A DNA stretch of 64,000 nucleotides from Streptomyces sp. NBC_00193. GTDB lineage: Bacteria > Actinomycetota > Actinomycetes > Streptomycetales > Streptomycetaceae. Shown here piece by piece: positions 14,357 to 27,651 of this stretch; within the stretch, counting starts at the first letter, position 1; each line of letters opens with the position of its first letter. The stretch lies in NCBI RefSeq assembly GCF_026342735.1, contig NZ_JAPEMM010000001.1, forward strand, positions 744,001 to 808,000, given 5' to 3'. The notes below the pieces were generated by a model. It was not told where the DNA came from. It saw only the letters and a program-made list of their open reading frames with translations, and ran no database searches. The translations under genes and the position numbers were made by a program.

Positions 14357-14998
14357 TCAGACGTCGTCCCGGCGCGTCAGCGCGATCCCGAGCACGTCCT
14401 GGACGTACAGCTCGACGAACTCGGGCAGCCAAGGATCACCGGCCATCCGCTCGAAGACCTTCACCAGCCGGTCGTCCGGCTGATCGGTCAGCAGCACGAT
14501 CCGCCAGGTGTTGAGCGGCTGCTCGTCCGTACCCGCGACCCCGTGCTGCACGTGGAACAGCGGCTGGCGGTCGTCCGCGCGCAGGGGCACGCCCTGCACG
14601 TCGGCGAAGGTCTCCCGGCCGAGGAAGGTGACCACCTGCTTCTCGTGGTTCAGGTACGTCTCTTCGAGCACGAGTCCGTACGCGTCCGGCTCGAGCCACA
14701 GCCTCTGCTGCGACTGCCTGACGAACTCGGCCCCCAGCTCAACACCCGTACGGCCCGGCACCCAGGCGGAGGCAGAGCCCTCCTTGATGACGTACGGAAT
14801 GAAGGCACCCGGGTTGCCGGCCTTCCGGACCTCCATGTCCCAGATCCCCGCCCGGTCCAGGGCCACCGGCTCGGCGGCGAGGTACCGCTCCCCCATGATC
14901 CGGTTCACGTCCACGGCCGGCAGAACCGCCCGGGTATACCTCTCGTCGGCCCAGGCCTGCTCGAACTCGGCCTCGGCCGGAGTCTGATCCGACATCAC
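14357..14998 (-). CDS. Conserved hypothetical protein, 213 aa
   Basis: No family is recognised. The protein is acidic and soluble, with no signal peptide or membrane helix. Its C-terminal segment (DRLVKVFERMAGDPWLPEFVELYVQDVLG) looks helical. Start choice is between GTG 14996-14998 and the adjacent ATG 14993-14995; GGGGAGG lies 5 and 8 bases upstream respectively, so either works. It is the first gene downstream of the rRNA-tRNA operon on the same strand and is insulated from it by a strong terminator. Confidence 0.75.
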   Translation of the reverse strand: MMSDQTPAEAEFEQAWADERYTRAVLPAVDVNRIMGERYLAAEPVALDRAGIWDMEVRKAGNPGAFIPYVIKEGSASAWVPGRTGVELGAEFVRQSQQRLWLEPDAYGLVLEETYLNHEKQVVTFLGRETFADVQGVPLRADDRQPLFHVQHGVAGTDEQPLNTWRIVLLTDQPDDRLVKVFERMAGDPWLPEFVELYVQDVLGIALTRRDDV

Positions 14999-15067
14999 GC
15001 ATTCCTCCCCATGAACAGCATCCTCAAGATCAACTCGAAGGATACGCAGGGAGAACTCCGGGAACGC

Positions 15068-15097
15068 AAAAAGGCCCCCGCCAATGGCGGGGGCCTT
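15068..15097 (-). terminator. Terminator of the rRNA-tRNA operon
   Basis: A perfect 12-bp hairpin (15071-15082 with 15086-15097, loop of 3) is followed on the minus strand by five T residues. It lies just beyond the CCA end of the tRNA and closes the rrn transcript. Confidence 0.92.
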
Positions 15098-15104
15098 CTC
15101 GTTT

Positions 15105-15180
15105 TGGAGCCCTTTAACGGAATCGAACCGTTGACCTTCTCCTTACCATGGAGACGCTCTACCGACTGAGCTAAAAGGGC
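15105..15180 (-). tRNA. tRNA-Thr(GGT)
   Basis: On the minus strand the sequence folds into a full cloverleaf of 76 nt including an encoded CCA. It has acceptor GCCCTTT/AAAGGGC, D stem GCTC/GAGC, anticodon stem TCTCC/GGAGA with loop ATGGTAA, and T arm AACGG-TTCGATT-CCGTT. The anticodon is GGT, reading ACC threonine codons. It lies only about 6 bp after the 5S gene with no terminator between, so it is very probably cotranscribed with the rRNAs and released by RNase P. Confidence 0.95.
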
Positions 15181-15186
15181 GGGTTG

Positions 15187-15305
15187 TTCGGCGGCGTCCT
15201 ACTCTCCCACAGGGTCCCCCCTGCAGTACCATCGGCGCTGAAAGGCTTAGCTTCCGGGTTCGGAATGTAAACCGGGCGTTTCCCTAACGCTATGACCACC
15301 GAAAC
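15187..15305 (-). rRNA. 5S ribosomal RNA
   Basis: Recognised from the actinobacterial 5S sequence on the minus strand: TTTCGGTGGTCATAGCG at the 5' end, CCGAACCCGGAAGCTAAG in the middle and GAGAGTAGGACGCCGCC near the 3' end. Ends are estimated to within a few bases. The segment CCGGTTTACATTCCG has one more T than the GGTTACATTCCG I recall from other Streptomyces 5S genes. Confidence 0.95.
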
Positions 15306-15356
15306 ACTATGAAGTTAACCAACCGGATATGAACACAGTTCGTTACTTCAGAACTA

Positions 15357-15374
15357 ACACAGTGGACGCGAGCA
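15357..15374 (-). other. 3' arm of the 23S rRNA processing stem
   Basis: These 18 bases are perfectly complementary to 18508-18525 on the other side of the 23S gene. With one bulged base the pairing extends a further 6 bp. Such flanking stems are the known RNase III processing substrate for 23S rRNA. Confidence 0.85.
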
Positions 15375-15377
15375 ACT

Positions 15378-20312
<4,935 letters not shown>

Positions 20313-20880
20313 TTTACCCGTAATCGGGTGCACACGCACTTAGAGCGGGACAGTCATGTCGGAATAAGACCGACCGTCCACTGCGTCCTCGCTGTGTAAT
20401 TGCCTGCAAGTGTCAGGGCTGAAGCCGCGACCTCACAGGTCTTTTTCAAAGGAACCTCATCCACCGAAATGGACGGGGTATCAACTTTTTGGCGTTGATT
20501 TTTGGCACGCTGTTGAGTTCTCAAGGAACGGACGCTTCCTTTGTACTCACCCTCTCGGGCTTTCCTCCGGGCTTTCGTTCTGTTCTGTTCTTGCGTTTCA
20601 GACTCTATCAGAGTCTGTCTCGCTTGTTTTCCGCCTTCCAGGTCAACCGCTTTCGCGTTTTCCCTTTCCGGCGATTCCAACTCTACCAGATCATTTCCGT
20701 GCCCTGCTTCTCGAAAGTCGCAGTCGGTTTGGATTTGAATTGGACGGCCATTGGAGAGCCATTCCCTTTCGGGCGAGCCAGACTTTATCAGGTTTCCCTG
20801 CTCTGGAATCCCACCCGCCCGCATCGACACGGCCGGGCACACGTGTGTGCCGGGGGGTCGTGCGAGGTGGAGACGTAAAC
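20313..20880 (-). promoter_or_regulatory. rRNA operon leader and tandem promoter region
   Basis: This 570-bp stretch upstream of 16S has no credible gene. It contains a conserved actinobacterial leader box (20504-20527, TTGAGAACTCAACAGC on the minus strand), matched by a related box in the 16S-23S spacer. It also holds three repeated -10-like elements TAGAGT (20602-20607), TAGAGT (20680-20685) and TAAAGT (20782-20787), each preceded by TGR or TGG. Two of them share downstream flanks of the form CGCC..GAAAGGGAA and upstream GCAGGG. None has a good -35, which is known for several streptomycete rrn promoters. Confidence 0.75.
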
Positions 20881-20885
20881 GTACT

Positions 20886-20925
20886 GGAGCGGGGCCCCCG
20901 GATGCAAATCCGGTTGCCCCGCTCC
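20886..20925 (-). terminator. Terminator between rnj and the rrn promoters
   Basis: A 9-bp outer stem (20886-20894 with 20917-20925) encloses an inner CCGGA/TCCGG stem. It lies 20 bp beyond the RNase J stop and isolates that transcript from the rRNA promoter region on the same strand. Confidence 0.75.
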
Positions 20926-20947
20926 GGTGTGGTCGCTACGGCGAGGG

Positions 20948-22633
20948 TCAGACCTCGACGACGACCGGGAGGATCATCGGGCGGCGGCGGTAGCCGTCCG
21001 AGACCCACTTGCCCATCGTGCGGCGGATGAGCTGCTGGATCTGGTGCGGCTCGGCGACGCCGTCGGCCGCGGCGCGGGCGATGGCTTCCTCGATCTTCGG
21101 CAGGACGGAGGCGAACGCCGAGTCCTCGATGCCGGAGCCGCGGGCCTGGATGTTCGGGCCGCTGACGATCTTGCCCGTGGTGCTGTCCACCACGACGTAG
21201 ACCGAGATGATGCCCTCGTCACCGAGGATCTTGCGGTCCTTGAGGTGGGCTTCGGTGACGTCGCCGACCGAGAGGCCGTCCACGTAGACGTAGCCGGCCT
21301 GGACCTTGCCCGAGATGCGGGCCTTGCCGTCGATGAGGTCGACGACGACGCCGTCCTCGGCGATGACGATGCGGTCCTTCGGTACGCCCGTCAGGGCTCC
21401 GAGCTCGGCGTTGGCGCGCAGGTGGCGCCATTCGCCGTGGACCGGCATCAGGTTCCGCGGCTTGCAGATGTTGTAGAAGTACAGCAGCTCGCCCGCGGAG
21501 GCGTGGCCGGAGACGTGCACCTTGGCGTTGCCCTTGTGCACGACGTTGGCGCCCCAGCGGGTCAGGCCGTTGATCACGCGGTAGACCGCGTTCTCGTTGC
21601 CCGGGATGAGCGACGAGGCCAGGATGACCGTGTCGCCCGGGACGATCCGGATCTGGTGATCGCGGTTCGCCATGCGGGACAGGGCCGCCATCGGCTCGCC
21701 CTGTGAACCGGTGCAGACCAGGACGACCTCGTGGGGCGGCAGGTCGTCGAGGGTCTTGACGTCCACGACCAGGCCGGCCGGAACCTTCAGGTAGCCCAGG
21801 TCGCGCGCGATGCCCATGTTGCGGACCATCGAGCGGCCGACGAAGGCGACCCTGCGGCCGTACTCGTGCGCGGCGTCGAGGATCTGCTGGATGCGGTGCA
21901 CGTGGCTCGCGAAGCTCGCCACGATGATCCGGTTGTTGGCGTTGGCGAACACCGTGCGCAGGACGTTGGAGATCTCGCGCTCGGGCGGGACGAAGCCCGG
22001 GACCTCCGCGTTCGTCGAGTCCGAGAGGAGAAGGTCGATGCCCTCTTCGCTCAGACGCGCGAAGGCGTGCAGGTCGGTGAGGCGGTTGTCCAGCGGGAGC
22101 TGGTCCATCTTGAAGTCACCGGTGCACACGACCATGCCGGCGCCGGTGCGGATGGCCACGGCCAGGGCGTCCGGGATGGAGTGGTTGACCGCGATGAACT
22201 CGCAGTCGAAGGGGCCGAGGTTCTCGCGCTCGCCTTCCTTCACCTCAAGGGTGTAGGGGCGGATGCGGTGCTCCTGGAGCTTGGCCTCGATGAGCGCCAG
22301 CGTCAGCTTGGAGCCGATCAGCGGGATGTCCGGCTTCTCCCGGAGGAGGTAGGGGACGGCGCCGATGTGGTCTTCGTGGCCGTGCGTGAGGACGATGCCC
22401 TCGATGTCGTCGAGGCGATCCCGGATGGACGAGAAGTCCGGCAGGATCAGGTCGATGCCCGGCTGCTCCTCTTCGGGGAAGAGGACGCCGCAGTCGACGA
22501 TGAGCAGGCGGCCGTCGAACTCGAAGACGGTCATGTTGCGGCCGATCTCACCGAGCCCGCCCAGGGGGGTGACCCGAAGGCCGCCCTTGGGGAGCTTCGG
22601 CGGCGGACCGAGTTCAGGATGCGGATGGCTCAA
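20948..22633 (-). CDS. rnj: Ribonuclease J
   Basis: A 561-residue metallo-beta-lactamase/beta-CASP nuclease with both endo- and 5'-exonuclease activity, active in mRNA turnover and rRNA maturation. It shows the metal cluster motif LTHGHEDHIG near residue 80, the beta-CASP segment (LVCTGSQGEPMAALSRM) and HVSGHASAGEL, plus the C-terminal domain. The start is TTG at 22631-22633, with GGAG 6 bases upstream and the usual SHPHPELGPPPKLPKGG N-terminus; the longer reading to 22693 lacks support. It sits downstream of dapA with a 116-bp gap, as in other actinobacteria. Confidence 0.95.
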   Translation of the reverse strand: MSHPHPELGPPPKLPKGGLRVTPLGGLGEIGRNMTVFEFDGRLLIVDCGVLFPEEEQPGIDLILPDFSSIRDRLDDIEGIVLTHGHEDHIGAVPYLLREKPDIPLIGSKLTLALIEAKLQEHRIRPYTLEVKEGERENLGPFDCEFIAVNHSIPDALAVAIRTGAGMVVCTGDFKMDQLPLDNRLTDLHAFARLSEEGIDLLLSDSTNAEVPGFVPPEREISNVLRTVFANANNRIIVASFASHVHRIQQILDAAHEYGRRVAFVGRSMVRNMGIARDLGYLKVPAGLVVDVKTLDDLPPHEVVLVCTGSQGEPMAALSRMANRDHQIRIVPGDTVILASSLIPGNENAVYRVINGLTRWGANVVHKGNAKVHVSGHASAGELLYFYNICKPRNLMPVHGEWRHLRANAELGALTGVPKDRIVIAEDGVVVDLIDGKARISGKVQAGYVYVDGLSVGDVTEAHLKDRKILGDEGIISVYVVVDSTTGKIVSGPNIQARGSGIEDSAFASVLPKIEEAIARAAADGVAEPHQIQQLIRRTMGKWVSDGYRRRPMILPVVVEV

Positions 22634-22749
22634 AAGGTTCTCCTTCACCACGCGCGGCCACGTACCCGTCGAGGCACGTGGCGCGCATGTCATTCGTGCA
22701 CTTGCTGTTGTCTTGTGTGGTTCTGCTTATTCAGTTGTGAAGTCTGATG

Positions 22750-23673
22750 TCAGAGCTGTACCCCGCCGGCGGCAAGATCGATCTTGAGCTGCGCCGTCTC
22801 TTCGGCGGTCAGCTCGACCAGCGGGAGCCGCAGCGGGCCCGCGGGCAGGCCCTGCAGGTTCAGCGCGCCCTTGGTGGTGATCACACCCTGGGTGCGGAAC
22901 ATGCCGGTGAAGACGGGGAGCAGCTTCTGGTGGATCTCGGTGGCCTTCTGGACGTCGCCGCCCAGGTGGGCCTCGAGCATCTCGCGGAGCTCGGGGGTGA
23001 CCACGTGACCGACCACGGAGACGAAGCCGCACGCGCCGACCGACAGGAGCGGCAGGTTCAGCATGTCGTCACCGGAGTACCAGGCCAGGCCGCTCTGTGC
23101 GATGGCCCAGCTGGCGCGTCCGAGGTCGCCCTTGGCGTCCTTGTTGGCAACGATACGGGGGTGCTCGGCCAGCCGGACGAGTGTTTCCGTATTGATCGGG
23201 ACACCGCTGCGGCCCGGGATGTCGTAGAGCATGACCGGGAGCTCGGTGGCGTCGGCGATCGCCGTGAAGTGCCGGAAGAGGCCCTCCTGCGGCGGCTTGC
23301 TGTAGTACGGGGTGACCGCGAGCAGGCCGTGAGCGCCGGTGCGCTCGGCCTGGCGGGCCAGCTCAAGGGTGTGACGGGTGTCATTGGTGCCGATGCCGGC
23401 GACCACGTGGGCCCGGTCTCCGACCGCTTCGAGTACGGCTCGTACGAGGTCGTTTTTCTCCGCGTCAGTGGTGGTCGGCGACTCACCGGTGGTTCCGTTG
23501 ATGATCAGGCCGTCGTTGCCTGCGTCCACCAAGTGGACGGCGAGCTGCTGCGCGCCGTCGAGGTCAAGTGCGCCATCCGCCGTAAACGGCGTGATCATGG
23601 CGGTGAGGACCCGCCCGAAGGGGGTCTGCGGAGTCGAGATCGGAGCCATGGGTAACACGCTACTCGCTGCCAT
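22750..23673 (-). CDS. dapA: 4-hydroxy-tetrahydrodipicolinate synthase
   Basis: DapA condenses pyruvate with aspartate semialdehyde, the first committed step to diaminopimelate and lysine. The 307-residue TIM-barrel has INGTTGES (substrate carboxylate loop), catalytic Tyr in VTPYYSKP, and the Schiff-base lysine in VANKDAKGD (near residue 178). I chose ATG 23671-23673 (MAASSVLPMAP) because GAGGGGA lies about 10 bases upstream. The internal ATG at 23647-23649 has none and the longer reading to 23742 is unlikely. A good promoter lies about 90 bp upstream. Confidence 0.95.
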   Translation of the reverse strand: MAASSVLPMAPISTPQTPFGRVLTAMITPFTADGALDLDGAQQLAVHLVDAGNDGLIINGTTGESPTTTDAEKNDLVRAVLEAVGDRAHVVAGIGTNDTRHTLELARQAERTGAHGLLAVTPYYSKPPQEGLFRHFTAIADATELPVMLYDIPGRSGVPINTETLVRLAEHPRIVANKDAKGDLGRASWAIAQSGLAWYSGDDMLNLPLLSVGACGFVSVVGHVVTPELREMLEAHLGGDVQKATEIHQKLLPVFTGMFRTQGVITTKGALNLQGLPAGPLRLPLVELTAEETAQLKIDLAAGGVQL

Positions 23674-23715
23674 GCTCGCGGTGTCCCCTCGGGGGACGTG
23701 ATGAGGGTGTTGGAG

Positions 23716-23753
23716 CCCGGCACTGCCTGCTCGGGGGTTCAAGCAGTGCCGGG
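23716..23753 (-). promoter_or_regulatory. Hairpin in the dapA leader
   Basis: A perfect 11-bp inverted repeat (23716-23726 with 23743-23753) lies 43-80 bases upstream of the dapA start and downstream of the predicted promoter. It could be an attenuator, an RNA-stability element, or a leftover terminator. Confidence 0.6.
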
Positions 23754-23764
23754 TCCGTTTGATC

Positions 23765-23794
23765 AGCCTAGATGAACTTTACGAAACGTGGCAA
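23765..23794 (-). promoter_or_regulatory. Predicted dapA promoter
   Basis: On the minus strand TTGCCA (23789-23794) and TAGGCT (23765-23770) are separated by 18 bp, a close match to the streptomycete housekeeping consensus. The predicted 5' untranslated region is about 85 nt. Confidence 0.7.
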
Positions 23795-24065
23795 TACGGA
23801 CACTTCAGACTTGTTCCGTACATCCGTGCGGAACCGGAAGATCCACGCATATGCGGCACCGTGGACGGCGGGGCCGAACGGGTGGCCGGGTGGCCCGGGG
23901 TCCTCCGCGCCCCCGGGCCGCGGAGCTGACGCAGCGCCATAAAATTTGGTTAATGTCCCGAAAATCGGCACCGATCGGGCCTTTCGCACGTCCTACTTCG
24001 TAGAACGTCCGCCCGTCCCGCCACCCACGCCCCAAGGGCCCTGACCCTGAGGAGAGTCGTTCCCC

Positions 24066-24305
24066 ATGTTCCGCCGGCGCGAACCCGTCCCGTTCGCCTT
24101 CGTCGCCGAGGCCGACCGATTCCGCAGCAACGTCACTCCGCCGCCGCGCGAGAGTCTGAGCAAGACCCAGATCGCCGCCCGTAGTCTGGTCGGACTGACC
24201 GTCGTCGCGGGGCTCGTCGGATCCCTGCTCTTCGGCATCCCCGCACTGCAGCCGAGCCACGCACCGGCGAAGTCGCAGCAGTCGGAGGCCTCCGAGGGGC
24301 GGTAG
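24066..24305 (+). CDS. Small conserved membrane protein, 79 aa
   Basis: The protein has a basic/acidic N-terminus (MFRRREPVPFAFVAEADRFR), one membrane helix (about residues 40-60, SLVGLTVVAGLVGSLLFGI) and a short outward tail. The start ATG is preceded by GAGGAGA about 10 bases upstream. No function is known to me. It is followed 48 bp later by the PH-domain gene on the same strand and probably shares its transcript. Confidence 0.75.
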   Translation: MFRRREPVPFAFVAEADRFRSNVTPPPRESLSKTQIAARSLVGLTVVAGLVGSLLFGIPALQPSHAPAKSQQSEASEGR

Positions 24306-24353
24306 CCTCACGGGCACAGCCCAACCGAACGTGCATGTGAGTGAGGTCCTGCC

Positions 24354-24911
24354 GTGCCCCTGCCCTTCCTGACGGCCGACGGCGCATTCGACGCGCACGA
24401 CACCGGGGAGACGCTCCCCTACGAAGACCCCGACCGCTGGCGTCGCCCCTACCGTCCGGGGCCCTGGCGGGTGGCCATCGCCGCCGTGCTGCTCCTGCTC
24501 GGCTCGTTCATGCTGTTCGCCACCGTCATCATCGTGGCGGCCGGCACCTGGGCCGGCGCACTGGGCGGTCTGCTCGCCTCGCTCGCCGTGGTCGGCTCCG
24601 CCCTGCGGCTGCTGCGCACGGGCGTCTGGGTGAGCCCCAAGGGGCTGCGCGTGGCGGGGTTCTTCACGACCCGCTCGATCCCCTGGAACCAGGTCGGCGA
24701 GGTCCGCACCGTGCAGCAGCCCGTGCGCTGGCTCGGACTGCCGAGGACCGTGCAGGGCCAGGCCCTGACGGTCGCCGCGCGCGGCGGCGCCGAGCTGCCG
24801 GTGCTGCTGACCGACCACAACGCCGATTTCCTGTCGCGGACCGAGGCCTTCGACCGGGCCGCCGGCTCGGTCGAGGCCTGGGCCGACGAGTACCGGGCCG
24901 TACCGGCCTGA
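24354..24911 (+). CDS. PH-domain-containing membrane protein
   Basis: This 185-residue protein has two adjacent membrane helices (about residues 42-85) and then a bacterial PH-like domain (VWVSPKGLRVAGFFTTRSIPWNQVGEVRTVQQ), the pattern of bPH/DUF2581-type proteins. Function is unknown. GTG start at 24354 with GTGAGG about 7 bases upstream. Convergent with the next gene; their ends share a hairpin. Confidence 0.85.
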   Translation: MPLPFLTADGAFDAHDTGETLPYEDPDRWRRPYRPGPWRVAIAAVLLLLGSFMLFATVIIVAAGTWAGALGGLLASLAVVGSALRLLRTGVWVSPKGLRVAGFFTTRSIPWNQVGEVRTVQQPVRWLGLPRTVQGQALTVAARGGAELPVLLTDHNADFLSRTEAFDRAAGSVEAWADEYRAVPA

Positions 24912-24952
24912 CACAGTCCGCCACACCGCCCCCGAGAGGGCGTCAGACCCGC

Positions 24953-24994
24953 ACGGGAAGCCCGTACAGGCTCAGGCTTGTACGGGCTTCCCGT
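24953..24994. terminator. Bidirectional terminator between convergent genes
   Basis: A 16-bp stem (24953-24968 with 24979-24994, loop of 10) lies 41 bp after the PH gene. Its right arm covers the final codons of the minus-strand gene that ends at 24972. Confidence 0.85.
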
Positions 24995-25424
24995 CGTGCA
25001 GGGAGATGGCCCGCTGCATGGCCTTGCGGGCCCGCGGGGTGTCGCGGGCGTCGTGGTAGGCGATGGCGAGGCGGAACCAGCTGCGCCAGTCCCCCGGCGC
25101 GTCCTCCGTCTCGGCCCTGCGGCGCGCGAAGACCTCGTCGGCAGAGTCCCGCAGGATCCGGCCGTACTTGTCCCGCTCCAGCTCGTCCACGGGCAGTCCG
25201 CCCTCGGCCTCCAGCTCGGCTCCGAGCTGGTTGGCCTTGGTGACGAACTGGGTGTTCTTCCAGAGGAACCAGACGCCGATGACCGGCAGGATCAGCACCG
25301 CCACCCCGAAGGTGACGGTGAGCCAGGTCCCGTGCCGGATCAGCATCAGGCCCCGGCTGCCGACCAGGACGAAGTACACGACCAGGACCGCGGCCGTGAT
25401 GAAGTAGAGGATCTTCGCGCGCAT
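24972..25424 (-). CDS. Membrane protein with a TPR-like C-terminus, 150 aa
   Basis: Two membrane helices (about residues 5-25 and 35-57) are followed by a soluble helical region. Its end (DWRSWFRLAIAYHDARDTPRARKAMQRAI) resembles a single tetratricopeptide repeat. No specific function is recognised. ATG start at 25422-25424. It lies 19 bp downstream of dapB on the same strand and is probably cotranscribed with it. Confidence 0.8.
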   Translation of the reverse strand: MRAKILYFITAAVLVVYFVLVGSRGLMLIRHGTWLTVTFGVAVLILPVIGVWFLWKNTQFVTKANQLGAELEAEGGLPVDELERDKYGRILRDSADEVFARRRAETEDAPGDWRSWFRLAIAYHDARDTPRARKAMQRAISLHDGKPVQA

Positions 25425-25443
25425 GGGTGCAGCCGCCTGCTCG

Positions 25444-26271
<828 letters not shown>

Positions 26272-27651
26272 CTAGGCGACGGCCTCGTCCAGACGGGCCG
26301 CCTGCTTCTCCTTCAGCGGGCCGATCACCGCGAGCGAGGGCCGCTGGGCCAGGACGTCCTGCGCGACCGAGCGCACTTCGTCCGGGGTGACGGCCGCGAT
26401 CCGGGCCAGCAGGTCGTCGACCGACATCTGGTCGCCCCAGCACAGCTCGCTCTTGCCGATGCGGTTCATGATCGCGCCGGTGTCCTCCAGGCCGAGGACG
26501 GTGGAGCCGGACAGCTGGCCGACGGCCCGCCGGATCTCCTCGTCGGTGAGCCCGTCGGCGGCGACCTTGTCCAGCTCGTCCCGGCAGATCCGCAGTACGT
26601 CGTGGACCTGGTTGGGGCGGCAGCCGGCGTAGACGCCGAAGAGGCCGGTGTCGGCGAAGCCCGAGGTGTACGAGTACACGCTGTAGGCGAGGCCGCGCTT
26701 CTCCCGGACCTCCTGGAAGAGGCGGGAGGACATGCCGCCGCCGAGCGCGGTGTTCAGTACGCCCAGCGCCCAGCGGCGCTCGTCGGTGCGGGCCAGGGCC
26801 GGCATGCCGAGGACCACGTGGGCCTGCTCGGTCTTGCGGTTGACCAGCTCGACGCGGCCGGAGGTGCGGATCCGCTTGGTGCCGGAGCGCGGACCGACCG
26901 GTTCGGCGTCGGTGCGGGTCAGGGCGCCGGCCTTCTCGAAGGCCGCGCGGACCTGGCGTACGACCTTGTTGTGGTCGACGTTGCCCGCGGCCGCCACGAC
27001 CAGGTGGGTGGGGTCGTAGTGCTTCTTGTAGAAGCGGCGGATCCGGTCGGCGGTGAGCGCGTTGATCGTGTCCACGGTGCCGAGGACGGGGCGCCCGAGC
27101 GGGGTGTCCCCGTACATCGTCTGGGCGAACAGGTCGTGGACCATGTCGCCCGGGTCGTCCTCGGTCATCGCGATCTCTTCGAGGATGACTCCGCGCTCGG
27201 CGTCGACATCGGATTCGAGGATCAGCGAGCCGGTGAGCATGTCGCACACGACGTCGATGGCCAGCGGCAGGTCGGTGTCGAGCACCCGCGCGTAGTAGCA
27301 GGTGTACTCCTTCGCCGTGAAGGCGTTCATCTCTCCGCCGACCGCGTCGATCGCGGAGGAGATGTCGAGGGCACTGCGCTTCTCGGTGCCCTTGAAGAGG
27401 AGGTGCTCCAGGTAGTGCGTGGCGCCGTTGAGCGTGGGCGTCTCGTCCCGGGAGCCGACGTGCGCCCAGATCCCGAAGGTGGCGGAGCGGACGGACGGCA
27501 GGGTCTCGGTGACGACGCGCAGTCCGCCGGGGAGGACCGTGCGGCGGACGGTGCCGATGCCGCCTGCGCCCTTGAGCAGTGTTTGGGTACGGGCGACGGC
27601 CCGCCCCTCCGAAGAGGGGCGGGCCGTCACACGGGAACTACGCGACGTCAC
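26272..27651 (-). CDS. M16-family zinc metallopeptidase (processing-peptidase-like)
   Basis: A 459-residue protein with the inverted zinc motif HYLEH (HxxEH) near residue 80 and the distal Glu in [11 protein letters not shown] about 75 residues later, so it appears catalytically competent. The C-terminal half has the family's [20 protein letters not shown]. The substrate is unknown; the family includes mitochondrial processing peptidase and PepR-like proteins. The reading starts at GTG 27649-27651 and overlaps the pnp stop (GTGA), suggesting translational coupling. A perfect UUCG hairpin lies in its first 20 codons. This gene follows pnp in many bacteria. Confidence 0.88.
   Translation of the reverse strand: MTSRSSRVTARPSSEGRAVARTQTLLKGAGGIGTVRRTVLPGGLRVVTETLPSVRSATFGIWAHVGSRDETPTLNGATHYLEHLLFKGTEKRSALDISSAIDAVGGEMNAFTAKEYTCYYARVLDTDLPLAIDVVCDMLTGSLILESDVDAERGVILEEIAMTEDDPGDMVHDLFAQTMYGDTPLGRPVLGTVDTINALTADRIRRFYKKHYDPTHLVVAAAGNVDHNKVVRQVRAAFEKAGALTRTDAEPVGPRSGTKRIRTSGRVELVNRKTEQAHVVLGMPALARTDERRWALGVLNTALGGGMSSRLFQEVREKRGLAYSVYSYTSGFADTGLFGVYAGCRPNQVHDVLRICRDELDKVAADGLTDEEIRRAVGQLSGSTVLGLEDTGAIMNRIGKSELCWGDQMSVDDLLARIAAVTPDEVRSVAQDVLAQRPSLAVIGPLKEKQAARLDEAVA
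27595..27628 (-). terminator. UUCG-capped hairpin at the pnp/M16 junction
   Basis: A perfect 15-bp stem (27595-27609 with 27614-27628) closes on a C-UUCG-G tetraloop on the minus strand. It starts about 20 bases after the pnp stop, inside the predicted M16 coding sequence. It could terminate or attenuate pnp transcription or protect the pnp 3' end. No T-run follows. Confidence 0.7.

Larger units (their letters stand above)
23674..24065. other. Divergent gap upstream of dapA
   Basis: This 392-bp stretch has no credible gene. It holds the dapA promoter, a leader hairpin, and unusually A/T-rich patches (near 23770-23825 and 23938-23975) for this genome. In the actinobacteria I recall, thyX lies immediately upstream of dapA, but no thyX reading frame or fragment is visible here. 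Confidence 0.7.

Noticed and set aside
15105..15180. tRNA-Thr as an integration site for a mobile element
   Set aside because: No integrase, excision gene or repeated tRNA 3' end is found nearby.
20354..20842. 162-codon minus-strand frame in the rRNA leader
   Set aside because: It spans the rrn promoter repeats and leader box; the repeated peptide pattern (SPERE) only reflects the duplicated promoters.
23716..23794. Lysine riboswitch upstream of dapA
   Set aside because: The leader is about 85 nt with a single hairpin, too short for the L box and lacking its core.
23805..24926. 373-codon minus-strand frame opposite the small membrane and PH-domain genes
   Set aside because: Antisense shadow of two well-supported plus-strand genes, ending in the A/T-rich dapA upstream region.
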